Of a stretch of DNA of 64,000 nucleotides, positions 23,658 to 34,546 are shown piece after piece; positions within the stretch are counted from its first letter, which is position 1; each line of letters begins with the position of its first letter. Position numbers and translations under genes: made by a program. Where the stretch lies: contig CM034305.1 in the NCBI GenBank assembly GCA_019925795.1, positions 63,228,573-63,292,572 on the forward strand. The letters run 5' to 3'. Below the pieces are notes generated by a model, which had not been told where the DNA came from, ran no database searches, and saw only the letters and a program-made list of their open reading frames with translations. Source of the DNA: Dendrobium chrysotoxum. Lineage: Eukaryota > Streptophyta > Magnoliopsida > Asparagales > Orchidaceae.

Positions 23658-26562
23658 ACTATTAACAATTTAGAAATCTAAAGGTCAATTTCTAGCATAA
23701 GATCTTAAATTTCTGCAATGGATAGTTCCTCCGCTCACTTTGAATGATTTTAGATCATAAAATAATTTATATTCAAACAAATTCACATGAGGCAAGACTG
23801 TACTTAGCTTCAAGCTAAGTGATACTCAAAATTTACATGAAAGTTTGCTGATCTGCATTTATTTACTTGATACAAATTCTGCATTGCCCAATCTAACATA
23901 TTTTGTTTCCATAGTTCACGCCCATGTATTTTTATCACAGAAAAATATTACCAAAATAAAATATTGACTTATTCGAGCTGTCACACCAACTACTCCTATC
24001 AAATCGACAAAGCGCATTGCCATTTCCATTAAAAATGAGGGTAAAATGCTTCTCAACTCGCAATGAATAAAGCACATGAAGCATTGACAGTTCTAGGGAC
24101 ACCCACATCCCATTGTGATATTTGTGGCAAAAAAACTCAATAATGGTAACTGACTGCTTAAAATCTCTCTTGTTATCCATCTTTTCATCTATTATTATTT
24201 GTTCAAAACATGATTGATTTTTGTCATGTCTACTAAAATATAATGCTTTTATTTTACATGAAATTTTCATTTTTTGTGTGGCTCTCATGATCCTTACTAT
24301 ATTGTCATTAGTTTTAGGTGGAAGTCAAAGCCTTTTCTATTGAATTGGACTTGATTGTTATCACATTCAATTGTCATTTTTCATCAAAGTCTTGGCATGT
24401 ACACACTATAGTCCCCTTCACCGGGGTTAGGCAAACCCACCACCATTTTTAGAACTTAGGCTTCGTTTGGTTATTTGGTACTTTTGTAAAAGGTAGTTTT
24501 AAGAAACATCGGTTCAGAGAAAGGAGTTTTCTAACGGAGAAGCATATATAAAAAGCTTTTTCAAAACAGCAGAAAAATGACAAAAATGGAGTTATTGGGA
24601 ACGAGGTTTGACAAACCAAACAGTAAAGAAAAATAAATTTTACTGCTTTAAAAAGGAATAAGCAACAAAAACGCCCAATCAAACTAGGCCTTAGTTGAAA
24701 TCCATCCTATATTTAAAAAGTGTGGAACTAACAAAATCATCTCCTAGCCAATTAATAACTAGGCTGAAACTACACCAAAAACAAGACCCTACTCAAAATA
24801 ACATTTATAAGGTACTTGTTTATGTTTATCTATAGACCACTGATTATGTACATAAACCAATGAGCAATATAATATCATTCTTCATTGAAGATACCTAAAG
24901 GATGTACAAGTACATTACAACTATATACACACAGATAAATCAATATGCACCACAAGATAAACTACTACCCTTTTAGAAGGATAGAATCTCTTCTCCTTAT
25001 ACAAATTTCACCATTCATCATGAATTTGATTGGCTAAGATTGAAATTAACTAAAAGTCAAAAAATCACTTTAAATCTTAGCCACTCAAACTTTTTATTGA
25101 AATGTTAAAGATTTGTGAGGACAAATGAATACCTTCTACATGGAAGAAATTATTATTTGCGGTCACCGGACGCCGTCCATAGGCGAATCAGTACGCGCCA
25201 CGTCTCTTTTTTGCGGTGTACCGCTGTATACCGGGTGACGTTGCGCATTCTGATTTGCTCCGGACAGTCCGGTGACCGCACAAAATAATTTCCCTCTAAA
25301 TGGATAGTAATCTAACTTTATATGCCAAATTCTTATTACATGCTCCTCAAAATGCATACCACATTAAGTTCAGGTGGTAACACACTAATACAACATATTA
25401 ACGATTGAATTCTCTAGCCCCTCCCCACCAGCAATGCAAGGTATGGACACATTAGCTATTGCTTGATTCCATAGTTCATTGAAATTTGAAAGCATAGCTA
25501 CACATGTAAGTACACCGGTATATTTTTTTTTTTCATCAAAAGCTCCTACACAGTATGTGCATTAATAAAAATACATAAAACTAAGCTCATCAAACACTTA
25601 CAATTACTAAATGCAGGGTTTAACATTGAATTCATGCGAACATAAATCTTAGCTCCCCAAAGTTTTTTGCTTTGAAATAAAATTTATACTGGATAACGAT
25701 ACATATTTTGCCAAAAAACAATATACAGTGTTACAGCCCCTATGTCAAAATAATACTAACCAAAAAGGGGGAAGCAGAAACTTACAAGTAGATTTGTGCT
25801 TCCCACTCTGCAAATATGCTGCAAAAGGTTCCGTATAAGTTAAGCACTGGAGAACTGAATTAAGATAACACGTGTTTCCCATGTTTTCCAACCCAGCGCC
25901 CTGCAAAAAGATCTATCTTATTTTCATCTATAAGCATTTTATACTCTAAGCATGAAAAAATAAGACTCCGTCGATGAACAGTCCAAATCACAACACAAAA
26001 GGAAACCAAAGTCCTCCAAAGAATGGAAACCGCATAACATACAAAAAACTTAAAAACTCACTTCACATTTGTTTATGAAGATATAACTAGCTAAACATCC
26101 AAACCATCAGTTACAAAACCCACGCGCCTGACTAATTAACTTCCCCAAAAGCAGCAAAAGAGTAAAAAACCAGATAAAGACTAATCAAGCTCCTCCATTT
26201 CCTAAACTAAACATAAAATTGCCAGCAGGAGACAAAAGCCAGACAAAAAACCCAATCCAACTCACGATTTTCTGGAATCTGATTCTGAAGCTGAATTCCG
26301 GATCAAAACCATGCTCATAAAACTCCCCTAACACCGATCTCTTGGCATTCGTCACTTCTACAACTCCCACGCCGCCACCCGACGCGCCCGCGCCCGCGCC
26401 CACGCCCGAGCTGCCGGGTTTTAGGTTTTCGAGACGTAACTCTCCTAAAGAGGCCGGGACTGCACTATACTGTCTTTTCGCCAGGTAGATCTCATTCTCA
26501 CGCTGCATCTCCATTTGCGCGTCCGCAGTCGATTGCACCGCCTCCTCCACGACCGCCATCAT
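18703..26562 (-). CDS. UBP23-like: Ubiquitin-specific protease (USP/UBP family, UBP23-type)
   Basis: Complement of eleven exons: 26266-26562, 25786-25900, 23285-23395, 22915-23087, 22498-22824, 22273-22398, 20458-20880, 20206-20373, 19427-20117, 19254-19344 and 18703-18883. They total 2703 nt (900 residues and stop), with consistent phases and GT/AG borders. It is a cysteine deubiquitinase. The Cys box ENMGNTCYLNSVLQCL lies at about residues 104-119 with catalytic Cys110. The CMQCSYC and CQRCEEK pairs form the usual zinc-binding C-X2-C motifs. The His box VLVHAGWTTYSGHYFCYVR carries His364, and WYSLDDNQ supplies the acidic residue near 380-381. The core ends near residue 405 with AYMLFYVRDR, and a long lysine-rich C-terminal tail follows. 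Introns hold a TA microsatellite, a Tourist-like MITE, a MULE-like MITE and an LTR-like block. The exact orthologue name is inferred. Confidence 0.9.
20995..21680 (-). mobile_element. Probable LTR-like insertion in UBP intron 6
   Basis: The segment ACACAAAGAATTGTGTGGCT then CGGC resembles the end of many plant copia LTRs, and the whole block is unlike the neighbouring intron. An 80-codon minus-strand ORF (21424-21666) resembles nothing I can name. TG...CA ends and a 5-bp duplication could not be fixed (candidate edges near 20977 and 21666). It accounts for much of this 1.4-kb intron. Confidence 0.4.
23577..23652. repeat. (TA)n microsatellite in UBP intron 2
   Basis: About 76 bp of uninterrupted TA dinucleotides, in the intron between exons 2 and 3 of the UBP gene. 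Confidence 0.95.
24456..24693. mobile_element. Tourist-like MITE, second family
   Basis: Left end TTAGGCTTCGTTTGGTTATT pairs with the complement of the right end, TAAGGCCTAGTTTGATTGGG. TTA/TAA outermost suggests a PIF/Harbinger target. The first bases resemble the GTTTGGGACGGC family but the interior differs. A left-end-only relative is at 27140-27195. It lies in UBP intron 2. Confidence 0.65.
25145..25295. mobile_element. MULE-like MITE in UBP intron 2
   Basis: Inverted ends GAAATTATTATTTGCGGTCA and, complemented from the right, GGAAATTATTTTGTGCGGTC. Flanks CTACATGGA and CTAAATGGA (25136-25144 and 25296-25304) are a 9-bp duplication with one mismatch. Confidence 0.82.
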
Positions 26563-27359
26563 CGCGATCGATCCACCGCCAAGACGATGATTTCACAAAA
26601 TCCTCTGAAGGATTGATGATATTTGAATAAAAAGAATGGGATAGAAGAGCAGATTGATACTTTGTGAGGGTTTAGGAGCCGGCGGCGGCGTCGCCTTCAC
26701 GCTTCGCTTGCCGCGCTCTTCCCGTCTCCCCTTATTTCTTTACCCTCGCATGTCCAAGAGGGTTTAGTTAGGGATATAATTGGCAATATATGCTATATAG
26801 GGTTTTGTGGTTTTCTTTATTTATTTTGTTTCTTAATGGCCAATTATCCTCTTTCATGAATGCATGGACATGCCCTTTATATTATTTTTTATTTTTTATT
26901 AAAATTGAAGCATAGCTAATCACATTTTTTTTAACTTTATATGAAAATAAATTACATTATGATAGTATAATTATAAATTTATTAAAATAATTAATAAAAG
27001 TATAGCTAATGGAAAAAAATAAACCAACTAGATATATATCAATTCGGAAGGCGGTGGCGGAGCCAAAAGTTTTATTTAGGGGGAGCCTAAATTAAAATAA
27101 TTATGTTTGTCGTCTCATCTAGAATGTTATAATACATTAAGGCTTCATTTGATTATTCGGTACCTTTTATAAAAAGTAGTTTTAAAATTGTTATTTAAGA
27201 GAATGGATGTTTCTAATTGATATCGATAGTTTTACAATTTTTAATTAAAAAAATAAACTACAAAATATAAGATGAAGTACACTTACAATTTATAGCATAT
27301 GTTCTTCATAGTTAAAAAAATCTTAAATGATAACATCATTGTCAATAAATTTATCTTGA
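26563..27359. other. UBP upstream region and AT-rich spacer
   Basis: The first about 200 bp above the UBP start is GC-richer and should hold its leader and promoter, but no clear TATA box was found. The rest is AT-rich with a left-end fragment of a Tourist-like MITE near 27140. Confidence 0.5.
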
Positions 27360-27767
27360 TTATATTCCAACTAAATTCAGTCGATCCAACTTCTCTTTGT
27401 TGGCATGCATTGCACCAATGTCAAGGGATACTGTAATGCCATCGTGGGCTACAATAGCAGCTTTACTTGGAGGCGAAATAGGAATGAATTCTTTCCTTTT
27501 CCAGGCACTAGGGGTCTCATTCGAAGTTGAAAGGGGAGTACCACTGCTGGACCGTAGAGGGTGAACCGCAAGTTGAGGAAAATCTGAAGTTAGTTGCTTT
27601 GAGGCATTTCCACAAACACCAGGACTGCAAGATCCTATAGCTTTGGATTGCAGAGAGGAGGAAGAAGTGATTTCTATAGACCTGCACGGTGGCCCAATGG
27701 CCAAGTGTTCTTCATAAGCAATTACACTCTCCATTCCATTACACACATCCATACCAATTTCACCCAC
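27360..27767 (-). pseudogene. Unidentified 135-codon ORF joined to the CYP51 fragment
   Basis: An open frame runs from 27767 down to 27360 just beyond the CYP51-derived segment and in a different frame. Its composition looks coding-derived (serine/proline-rich, then KAAIVAHDGITVSLDIG), but I do not recognise a family. With the neighbouring broken CYP51 it looks like captured or retroposed gene fragments rather than a working gene. Confidence 0.35.
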
Positions 27768-27814
27768 AGTGCTCGTGACTGTGGGATGAACCTCACAGGC
27801 CTGGGATCCATGAC

Positions 27815-28083
27815 CTCCCTCTTCACACCAACCACCATGGCATTCCAGTCAATTTCTGCGAAAGGAGAGATGAGCTCAAAGTCAAATTTTCTGAGAAGAT
27901 GGCTCCAGATTGTCTTTATCTGCAGGTATGCAAATGGTTGGAAGGTGATAACTTGTCTTCGCCATGATGGATGGAAGCCGATTTGCAAAGGCAGGTGAAG
28001 TGGCAACAATATATCCCTTTGGTATTACATACTCGATTCCCTCCCTTGTCTTCATCGTAAAGTCACAGTGAAATTGCAAACGT
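27815..28083 (-). pseudogene. CYP51 (obtusifoliol 14-alpha-demethylase) fragment
   Basis: In one minus-strand frame TREGIEYVIPKGYIVATSPA then FANRLPS matches the part of CYP51 before the heme loop. In another frame PFAYLQIKTIWSHLLRKFDF and EIDWNAMVVGVKREVM match the part after it. The stretch between, including the heme-binding FGGGRHGCLG and its cysteine ligand, is deleted, and the two parts are out of frame. No start region or N-terminal half is present. CYP51 is a sterol-biosynthesis P450 of the ER membrane; this remnant cannot encode one. Confidence 0.88.
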
Positions 28084-28737
28084 CGAGAATTCCTGACTTT
28101 TGCATGAGAAGATATTTATCTTAGAATCATTTTTTCCTTCCAATATTTTTCTATTGTTCTTCTCTCCTTCATTTTATCGAGCATAATGATACAAATCGGG
28201 TTTCAAGCTATGATCTTGAAAGAATCATTAAGGTTATTCAGCATTTAGAGGAGGTTTGTTTACTACGAAATTTAGATATAAATGAAATTGGTGATATAGG
28301 TTGTGTAGATCCCAGCATTTTAAAGCAAATGAAAAACTAATATAAATGACTAGAAATTTAAAATCAATCTATAATATATTTATATTTTTAGTTTTATTTT
28401 ATTCAATACAATTTGCATCTTAAGAATTAAAAATTATTTTATTGTAAGTGGGAAGAATATAGAGTAAAATATTTATATGTATTTTCATTTTTTAATGTTT
28501 TGTTAAAATAATATTATTAAAATATTTGTTATTTGAATAATTTTAATTTAAAATTTAAAAAATTACACTATTTTATTTTTGGTCTAAAATGATGGAACAT
28601 ATTTTATGATTTCATGACATAAGATTTTAAAGATATTAATTAGTCAACCAAACTCTATAGTAAATAATCATTGATTTTTCAATCTTCAATTAATGAAATG
28701 AGCTTTCACAAAAAATCTTCATCTCTTAATCTCATAA

Positions 28738-28760
28738 TTTATATATATATATATATATAG
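28738..28760. repeat. Short (TA)n microsatellite
   Basis: About 23 bp of alternating TA in AT-rich intergenic DNA. Confidence 0.8.
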
Positions 28761-28965
28761 TGGGGGCATAAATTAATAATTTTTAAAATACTCTTAATTT
28801 TTTTAATAATTCTTTTACCTATTTGATTAATAGTTTATACTGAAATAATATTTTGAATTATTTCAATCATTCAAGAAAATTAATATTTATTTTTAATAAA
28901 TTCTTAATTTTTCTAATCTATTAGTTATAATTTAAATAAAAAATAGTAACTATCACAACAAATCT

Positions 28966-29095
28966 TGCTTAGTAGCCGAGTAGATAGGGCGCTAGATCTC
29001 CTCCCTAAAGAGCAAAGTTCGAATCCTCACGATAGGGTTTGGGTGGATGAGCCCTGTATATAGTTATTATTTGAAAATTTTAAAAAGAAAAAAAA
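28966..29095 (+). mobile_element. Probable tRNA-derived SINE
   Basis: The head GCTTAGTAGCCGAGTAGATA holds a box-A-like motif and AAGTTCGAATCCTCACG holds a box-B-like motif about 40 bp later. It is followed by GGGTGGATGAGCCCTGTATA and an A-rich tail. It is not a working tRNA: the acceptor stem does not pair. No target duplication was found. Confidence 0.55.
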
Positions 29096-29149
29096 TAATG
29101 GGGTTCAACCCAATTAAAATTATTATAATGTTACAAAATTCTACTCATC

Positions 29150-29440
29150 TCGGAGAGTACTGATGAAGCAGTGAGAGACGATGACAATGATTAAGGGATA
29201 GATGTAGATGTCATTAGTGGACAATGACATTTAGTTGACTATCATTGGATGATGATAATCAGTCGAATACACTCAAATTATTGTGGTCTGATAATGATAA
29301 TCAGACAATAATATTTAGAAGGTTGTAGTTTGATGACAATGATCAGGTAATGATAATTAAACATTAATGATCATATGATAATAGTCAAACGACAATGATT
29401 GAACAATAATGATTAGAGCGTGATGGTAGAGCAAAGATCA
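29150..29440. repeat. Degenerate GATGACAATGAT-type repeat block
   Basis: Many imperfect copies of short words such as GACAATGAT, GATAATCAG and TAATGATCA at irregular spacing. It resembles an eroded minisatellite. The period is not constant, so its origin is unclear. Confidence 0.4.
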
Positions 29441-29947
29441 CCAAGCATTGCATTTTTTATTTCTTTTCCTCCTTTCTCTCACTTGTTTATATTCCACAAT
29501 ACTAATTAAGTCAAATTATGGTTCAATTGGACCATTTGAGTCTAATTAAAATTGTGATTGAAGACCAATTATCTTGACAAAGGTTGGTCAAGCTCCAACA
29601 CGCTTCATTTATGAGCTCTGGCTCAATCAAACTTTCTATGGCTTGAGTCAATCCTATAGGCTCAAGCTTGCCATATCTTATGATTTGATCATTATGGGAG
29701 GAGGCTCAACTTAAGCTCATGGACCAAGTTGTTGACCTTGCTATTATGCTAAGTATTAAAGCCAATTAGCTAGGCCACATAACTAGATGATTGATCTTAC
29801 ATTGTGTTGATAAGAGGACTTCAAGTCTATCCCAATAACTAATATAGTGAAGGATCGAAGCATCTTTTTTGTACGTCATAGGATCTTTAAAAAAACCCTA
29901 ACAAAAAATTATGATATCTTAATATTGATCATTATTTTAATTAAACT

Positions 29948-29990
29948 TAAGGCTTCGTTTGAGACAGTTTTCTTACTGCTTTCAAGACAA
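29948..29990. mobile_element. Left-end fragment of a Tourist/PIF-like MITE
   Basis: TTAAGGCTTCGTTTGAGACA and following TTTTCTTACTGCTTTCAAGA match the first 40 bp of the family; the rest is missing. Confidence 0.6.
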
Positions 29991-30342
29991 AACCACAATC
30001 CTTCTTGCATTCTAGTCATTGTCGTATTAAGAACTATGTCACAACCTCACAAGTGACTTAGGATCCGTTTGGTATGGCTTTAGCCTTTTAGAAAGATAGT
30101 TGTAAAACTGTTGTAGAGAAAGTAGCTTTTTGAAAGTTGATTTTGAAAACAGATTTGTAGTATAAATTTTTTTTTGAAAGTGGCAGCCAAACATAAATTG
30201 GGATTAATATCTGAAAAATAAAATAATAAAAAATTATCCCAAACAAAATCTTAATCATCCTCATTAAAATACTTAATACAATAGCCTCACTATAAGATCA
30301 TCACAATTATTATTTTTCAAAATGATATGCATCATAACTATT

Positions 30343-30436
30343 GAGGCTTCGTTTAGGACGGCTTTCTTATTACTTAATTTTTGTACTAAAAAATTACTTT
30401 AAGAATCACTAAGAAAATTGTCCCAAATAAAACTCG
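30343..30436. mobile_element. Tourist/PIF-like MITE (GTTTGGGACGGC family)
   Basis: Ends GAGGCTTCGTTTAGGACGGC and AAAATTGTCCCAAATAAAAC with the TTTTTGTACTAAAAAATTAC centre. About 94 bp. Confidence 0.7.
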
Positions 30437-30478
30437 ACTCAAATGAATTTCAAGCAGACCATTCTCTTGCCAAAAACT

Positions 30479-30636
30479 AGAGAAATTATTCTGTGTGGGC
30501 ACCAAACCGTCCGGAGACGAATCAGAACACGCCACATCATCCGGTACACAACAGTAAACAACCGTGGTACACAGTAAAAAAGTGACGTGTCGCGATCTGA
30601 TTCGCCTTACACCGGTTTCCGCACAGAATAATTTTT
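30479..30636. mobile_element. MULE-like MITE
   Basis: Inverted ends GAGAAATTATTCTGTGTGGG and, complemented, AAAAATTATTCTGTGCGGAA. Flanks CCAAAAACT and CCAAAAATT (30470-30478 and 30637-30645) are a 9-bp duplication with one mismatch. Confidence 0.78.
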
Positions 30637-30645
30637 CCAAAAATT

Positions 30646-31321
30646 ACCATTAATTATATCACCACGCACGTGGTAGGTATGGTTGCTTTTATCGAGATTA
30701 ATCATTAATGAATAATTAAGCCGTGATTAGGCTCTAATTTTCTCAATAATTTAAGATTAAAGCGTTGAAATCTAGTTGGTTCTTAAAACGTGACACTCTC
30801 TATTAGTGTCAGTCTGTCAGAGGATGAAAACAATAATATATTAATATTAATAATTTGTTTAAGTGAGATAACTTATTAGGCTTTAAAATATATTTAGGCA
30901 TAAAAAAATTCTATGTTAACATCAAAAATTTCAAATACAAATTTGTTCTATTTAAAATTTTAAATAAATAATTTAATATTTCTATTATATAATAATATGA
31001 CAAAATTAATATTTATTTAAATATATATATTATTTTTGTGGGAGTGAAAGAAATGCTTTAAAGATTATTATTTTAAGAAAAATTAGTTTAGAAAATTCAT
31101 TATTTATATAATTAATTTTTTATGTTATTATAGTCAAATGTAAGGTACAAATTATTGATGTTGATTTACAATTTTAGAAACAAATTTTGTGATTAATTTG
31201 ATAATGTTTTATAAAGAATAAATTTGATGAAAAAATAAATACTTAACACTAAAAGTAGTATTTTCATATATTTTTGGTTGAGATAAAATTTATTGAAATT
31301 AGTGTAGAAATTTTTCAATGA
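30646..31321. other. AT-rich intergenic DNA
   Basis: No coding or element structure recognised. Confidence 0.5.
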
Positions 31322-31560
31322 AGGGGTTGTTTGGCTTGAAGTAAAATGGGCGTAAAATATTTCAAATACAGGGAATTTAAAAATATTGATATTTTATTTG
31401 AAGTAAAAAAAACATAGAGTATTTTTTTTTATGAAATTCACAAATAGTCATTAGATTTAATGGAATTTCAAATACACTGTAATTTATTTGTCATTTATTG
31501 CACTGACCATTGCCTGCCACTGCTCGCAACCCTATCGCCACCAAGCATCGATAGGCCGCT
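31322..31560. mobile_element. Arm of a GCCACC-core element
   Basis: Begins GGGTTGTTTGGCTTGAAGTA and AAAATATTTCAAATACAGGG, matching the complemented right arm of 15811-16234 in order through CAAATACACTGTAAT to GCCTGCCACTGCTCGCAACC. The other arm was not found. Confidence 0.55.
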
Positions 31561-32256
31561 CGTATTGTTGCTCATAATTTACTTAATTTGGTTCATTTTG
31601 CTGGCTAATAAGCTACTCGATGGACGGCTGGAATCAACAAGCGATTCAATAATTACAATCTGGATCTAATTCAAGTGGAACTTGAATCAAGCTTGAATTG
31701 TCATAGTTTTAAACAAAATGAGTTCGAACACCATCGTAAATGCTCGAATCGAGCACAAGCTCAAACTCGAGCTCGTACTCAACTTGATTTGATGCCAAAC
31801 TAAGGCCTCTCACTCATCTCACTCGAAGAACACCGTCCATTAATTACGCTGCCGCAATCGCCACCGTCCAACAAAAAACCACTCCAACGTTTCACAATCT
31901 TGGGGTCGTCTCTTGAATTTATTTAAAAAAAAGAACTCTTACGTCAACGGATGAGGATTAGAAGCCTAAGACACGTAATTTGGTTGGTTGAATCGGTTCT
32001 GTTTTCATTTCAAAGAATCTTAGAAGGAAACCGAGATCGATCCGCGGAGCTTTTAAACCGTTGCAGCGCCCGTTTCCGGAGTACGCCGAAGGAGCGATCT
32101 TTTTTCAGAAAAATCAAAACCAGAGGAAGAAGACGACAAAACAGGGGAGGGGCTTGGTTTGGAATCAATCCATATCGTCAAAATCCCTTCTTTTCCCCCT
32201 CAATTCCTGCCCGGTTTTAAATCTGACTATGTAGGATTAATTCAATCGATTCGGCA
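31561..32256. other. Upstream region of the BTB/POZ gene
   Basis: Should include the promoter and leader of the gene starting at 32257. Composition becomes GC-richer from about 32030. No confident TATA box. The segment 31680-31800 holds GAGCTCAAGCTCGAG-like words akin to the hAT-like MITE interior. Confidence 0.45.
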
Positions 32257-33591
32257 ATGGCGACCGGGAGCGGCCGCGTTCGTTTCAACGTCGGCGGTAA
32301 GATCTTCGAAACCACAACTACTACCCTCGCAAACGCTGGTAGAAACTCCATGCTCGGCGCCCTCCTCGACGACGACTGGAACCTTCGCTCCTCCACCGGC
32401 GAATATTTCATCGACCGGAATCCGGCGTGTTTCGGCGTACTTTTGGATCTCCTCCGCTCCGGCGAACTCCACCTCCCACCCAACATCTCTGAAAAGCTCC
32501 TCTACCGCGAGGCCCTCTTCTACGGCCTCCTCGACCACGTCCGCTCCGCCCGGTGGGGCCCGTTCGACGGAAACCGCCTCCACCTCGCCGCATCTGTTGC
32601 CGGTGGAGCTCCCGGCGACGGCACTGCCGTCCGCGCTAGCCCCGACGGAGGCTGTTGCATCGCCCACGGTAGCGTGGCCCACGTCTATGACTGGATGCTC
32701 GACGAGCACCATCCAATCAACCTCGACTACCAACAAATCAACGACGTCGGTTACATCGACTCCGGCAACATCGTCGTCACCGCTCGAGAACGCCCCGGCC
32801 GCGCCGACGGCGGCATGGGTCTCTTCTCCTCCTCCTCCGGCGAACTCCGGCATCGCTTCCGCGTTTCACACGACAACAAAGTTAAGACCTTTACCGCCGG
32901 AGCTCTCAGTTTCAGCAATTCCACCTTCAAAATCTTCGCTAGCTGCAAAGGAAGATGCAACGAATACGGCATCGGGGTTTGGGATCAAATCACCGGAAGT
33001 CAGTTGGATTTCTTCTACCAACCACCCGGATGCTCCTTCGGGGACGCCGACAAACTTCAGTGGATTGAAGGAGACAGTTTTTTGATGGTGGCGACATTGT
33101 TTCCAAGAACTGATAATTGTTCCATCGGAATATTGGACTTCAGAGAGAAGAACATGGTTTGGTCCTGGACTGATGAAGGAACAGTGGCGACTGCTTCCCT
33201 TGATGAGAAGAGAGTACTCCACGCCATTGTAATGGAAGACAACCGTTCGGTCTGTGTGGTGAACCAGTACGAGGATTTGGGTTTTTTGGATTTGAGGAGT
33301 AATGTAGGAGGGGTGAGATGGAGCTCAAGGAGCAAGCTTATGAAGGGGAAGGTTAGAGGAGAAGAGAGCTGCTATCCGAAGCTTGTGATGCACAATGGTC
33401 AGTTGTTCTCTTCAATGAACGATAGTATCTCTGTGTTCTGTGGACCAGAATGGGTGTTAACGACGACGTTGAGAACCAGTTTCGGTGGACCGATCTGTGA
33501 TTTTTCAATCGGTGGGGATAGGTTGTTTGCTTTGCATAGTGAGGAGAATGTGTTTGATATGTGGGAGAGTCCTACTGAGCCAATACTATAG
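32257..33591 (+). CDS. BTB/POZ domain protein, T1/KCTD type, with beta-propeller-like C-terminus
   Basis: Single uninterrupted ORF of 444 codons plus stop. Residues about 7-105 form a potassium-channel-tetramerisation type BTB domain (VRFNVGGKIFETTTTTLANA, then GEYFIDRNPACFGVLLDLLR and LYREALFYGLLDHVR). The remaining 330 residues contain short repeated strands ending in W/D motifs (VYDWMLD, IGVWDQITGSQLDFF, MVWSWTDEG, LGFLDLRS, VFDMWES), suggesting a WD40-like propeller. The family matches Arabidopsis intronless BTB/POZ proteins such as At2g24240, At4g30940 and At5g41330, of similar length. BTB proteins commonly act as CUL3 ubiquitin-ligase adaptors, but the substrate here is unknown. GC content falls markedly from 5' to 3'. 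Large ORFs in other frames over the first 600 nt are shadows of this GC-rich coding region. Confidence 0.93.
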   Translation: MATGSGRVRFNVGGKIFETTTTTLANAGRNSMLGALLDDDWNLRSSTGEYFIDRNPACFGVLLDLLRSGELHLPPNISEKLLYREALFYGLLDHVRSARWGPFDGNRLHLAASVAGGAPGDGTAVRASPDGGCCIAHGSVAHVYDWMLDEHHPINLDYQQINDVGYIDSGNIVVTARERPGRADGGMGLFSSSSGELRHRFRVSHDNKVKTFTAGALSFSNSTFKIFASCKGRCNEYGIGVWDQITGSQLDFFYQPPGCSFGDADKLQWIEGDSFLMVATLFPRTDNCSIGILDFREKNMVWSWTDEGTVATASLDEKRVLHAIVMEDNRSVCVVNQYEDLGFLDLRSNVGGVRWSSRSKLMKGKVRGEESCYPKLVMHNGQLFSSMNDSISVFCGPEWVLTTTLRTSFGGPICDFSIGGDRLFALHSEENVFDMWESPTEPIL

Positions 33592-33868
33592 AGCATGAAA
33601 GCATATGGATATTAATGGAACTGTTGGAGGGATAGAGTAATTATTGATGTACTAATGCCTATTAAGCTGATCGATTAAGAACAAATTCATTCAAACTTGT
33701 CATGAAAATTGGGTTCTTTGTTTCTGATTGTTTGTAGTTTGATTTTGTAGCGAGGTCTGGCTAATCAAGAAATAAGACTGTGTATCAGCCGCAGCTTTTT
33801 TAGAAAAGCTTACAAGAGACAGCTAAGTTTTCAAAATCATAGCTGTTTGGTGTGCAGCTGGAAGTTTC

Positions 33869-33976
33869 TAAGGTTTTTGTTTGGGATGACTTTTTTTACT
33901 GTTTTTTAAAGCAGTTTTTTAGTACAATAAAGCTGCTTTAAGAAACAATAATAAAGTCGTCCCAAACGAAATCTAA
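33869..33976. mobile_element. Tourist/PIF-like MITE (GTTTGGGACGGC family)
   Basis: Ends CTAAGGTTTTTGTTTGGGAT and AGTCGTCCCAAACGAAATCT are inverted repeats; the centre is TTTTTTAGTACAATAAAGCT. About 108 bp, 280 bp downstream of the BTB gene stop codon. Confidence 0.82.
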
Positions 33977-34391
33977 CTCATGAATTTGCTCTCCTGCAGT
34001 CTTGAATTTGGCATATAATTAAAAATTACACTCAACTTCAATCTTCAGATGTGTGTTTATGATTTATTAGCTTAAAATCTTAACATTTTATTAACTTGAT
34101 GGGAATGCCCGTTATTATCCATTATTGATGTTTCACTAATGGAAGTCTTAATGTCTATTGCAAATGCAGAGGAAAGAGATGAAAGAGGTGGCTTTGGTTG
34201 GTATGCTTTAGCTTAAGCCTTAATGATGTGGTTGGAGAAAAAAGTGACAGCTTTCTTATCCAACACACAAAGACCATTATAGAGAAGCTTCTGTTGGTTT
34301 TACAGCTCATGAGTTAGAAAGAACTAAGAAGACAGTTGGGCCCCAAAAAATATAAAACTAACTTCAGATTCACTTGTCCTCCTTTTACTCA

Positions 34392-34537
34392 AGATGAATT
34401 ATTCTGTGTGAGCACCGGACAGTAGAACCGTTCGGTTTTGTCTCTGTGAGCAGTTACTGTTCATGCCACACTTTTACTGTTCACAGAGATAAAACCGGAC
34501 TGTTCTTCCCATCCGGTGTCCGCACAGAATAATCTCT
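34392..34537. mobile_element. MULE-like MITE
   Basis: Inverted ends GATGAATTATTCTGTGTGAG and, complemented, GAGATTATTCTGTGCGGACA. Flanks TTTTACTCA and CTTTACTCA (34383-34391 and 34538-34546) differ at one base. Internal opposed AAAACCGGAC/GTTCGGTTTT and TGAACAGT arms give a strong hairpin. Closest to the copy at 1528. Confidence 0.82.
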
Positions 34538-34546
34538 CTTTACTCA

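Noticed and set aside
32159..33085. 308-codon plus-strand ORF and several minus-strand ORFs over the BTB gene
   Set aside because: They are out-of-frame shadows of the GC-rich BTB/POZ coding region, which alone carries conserved motifs.
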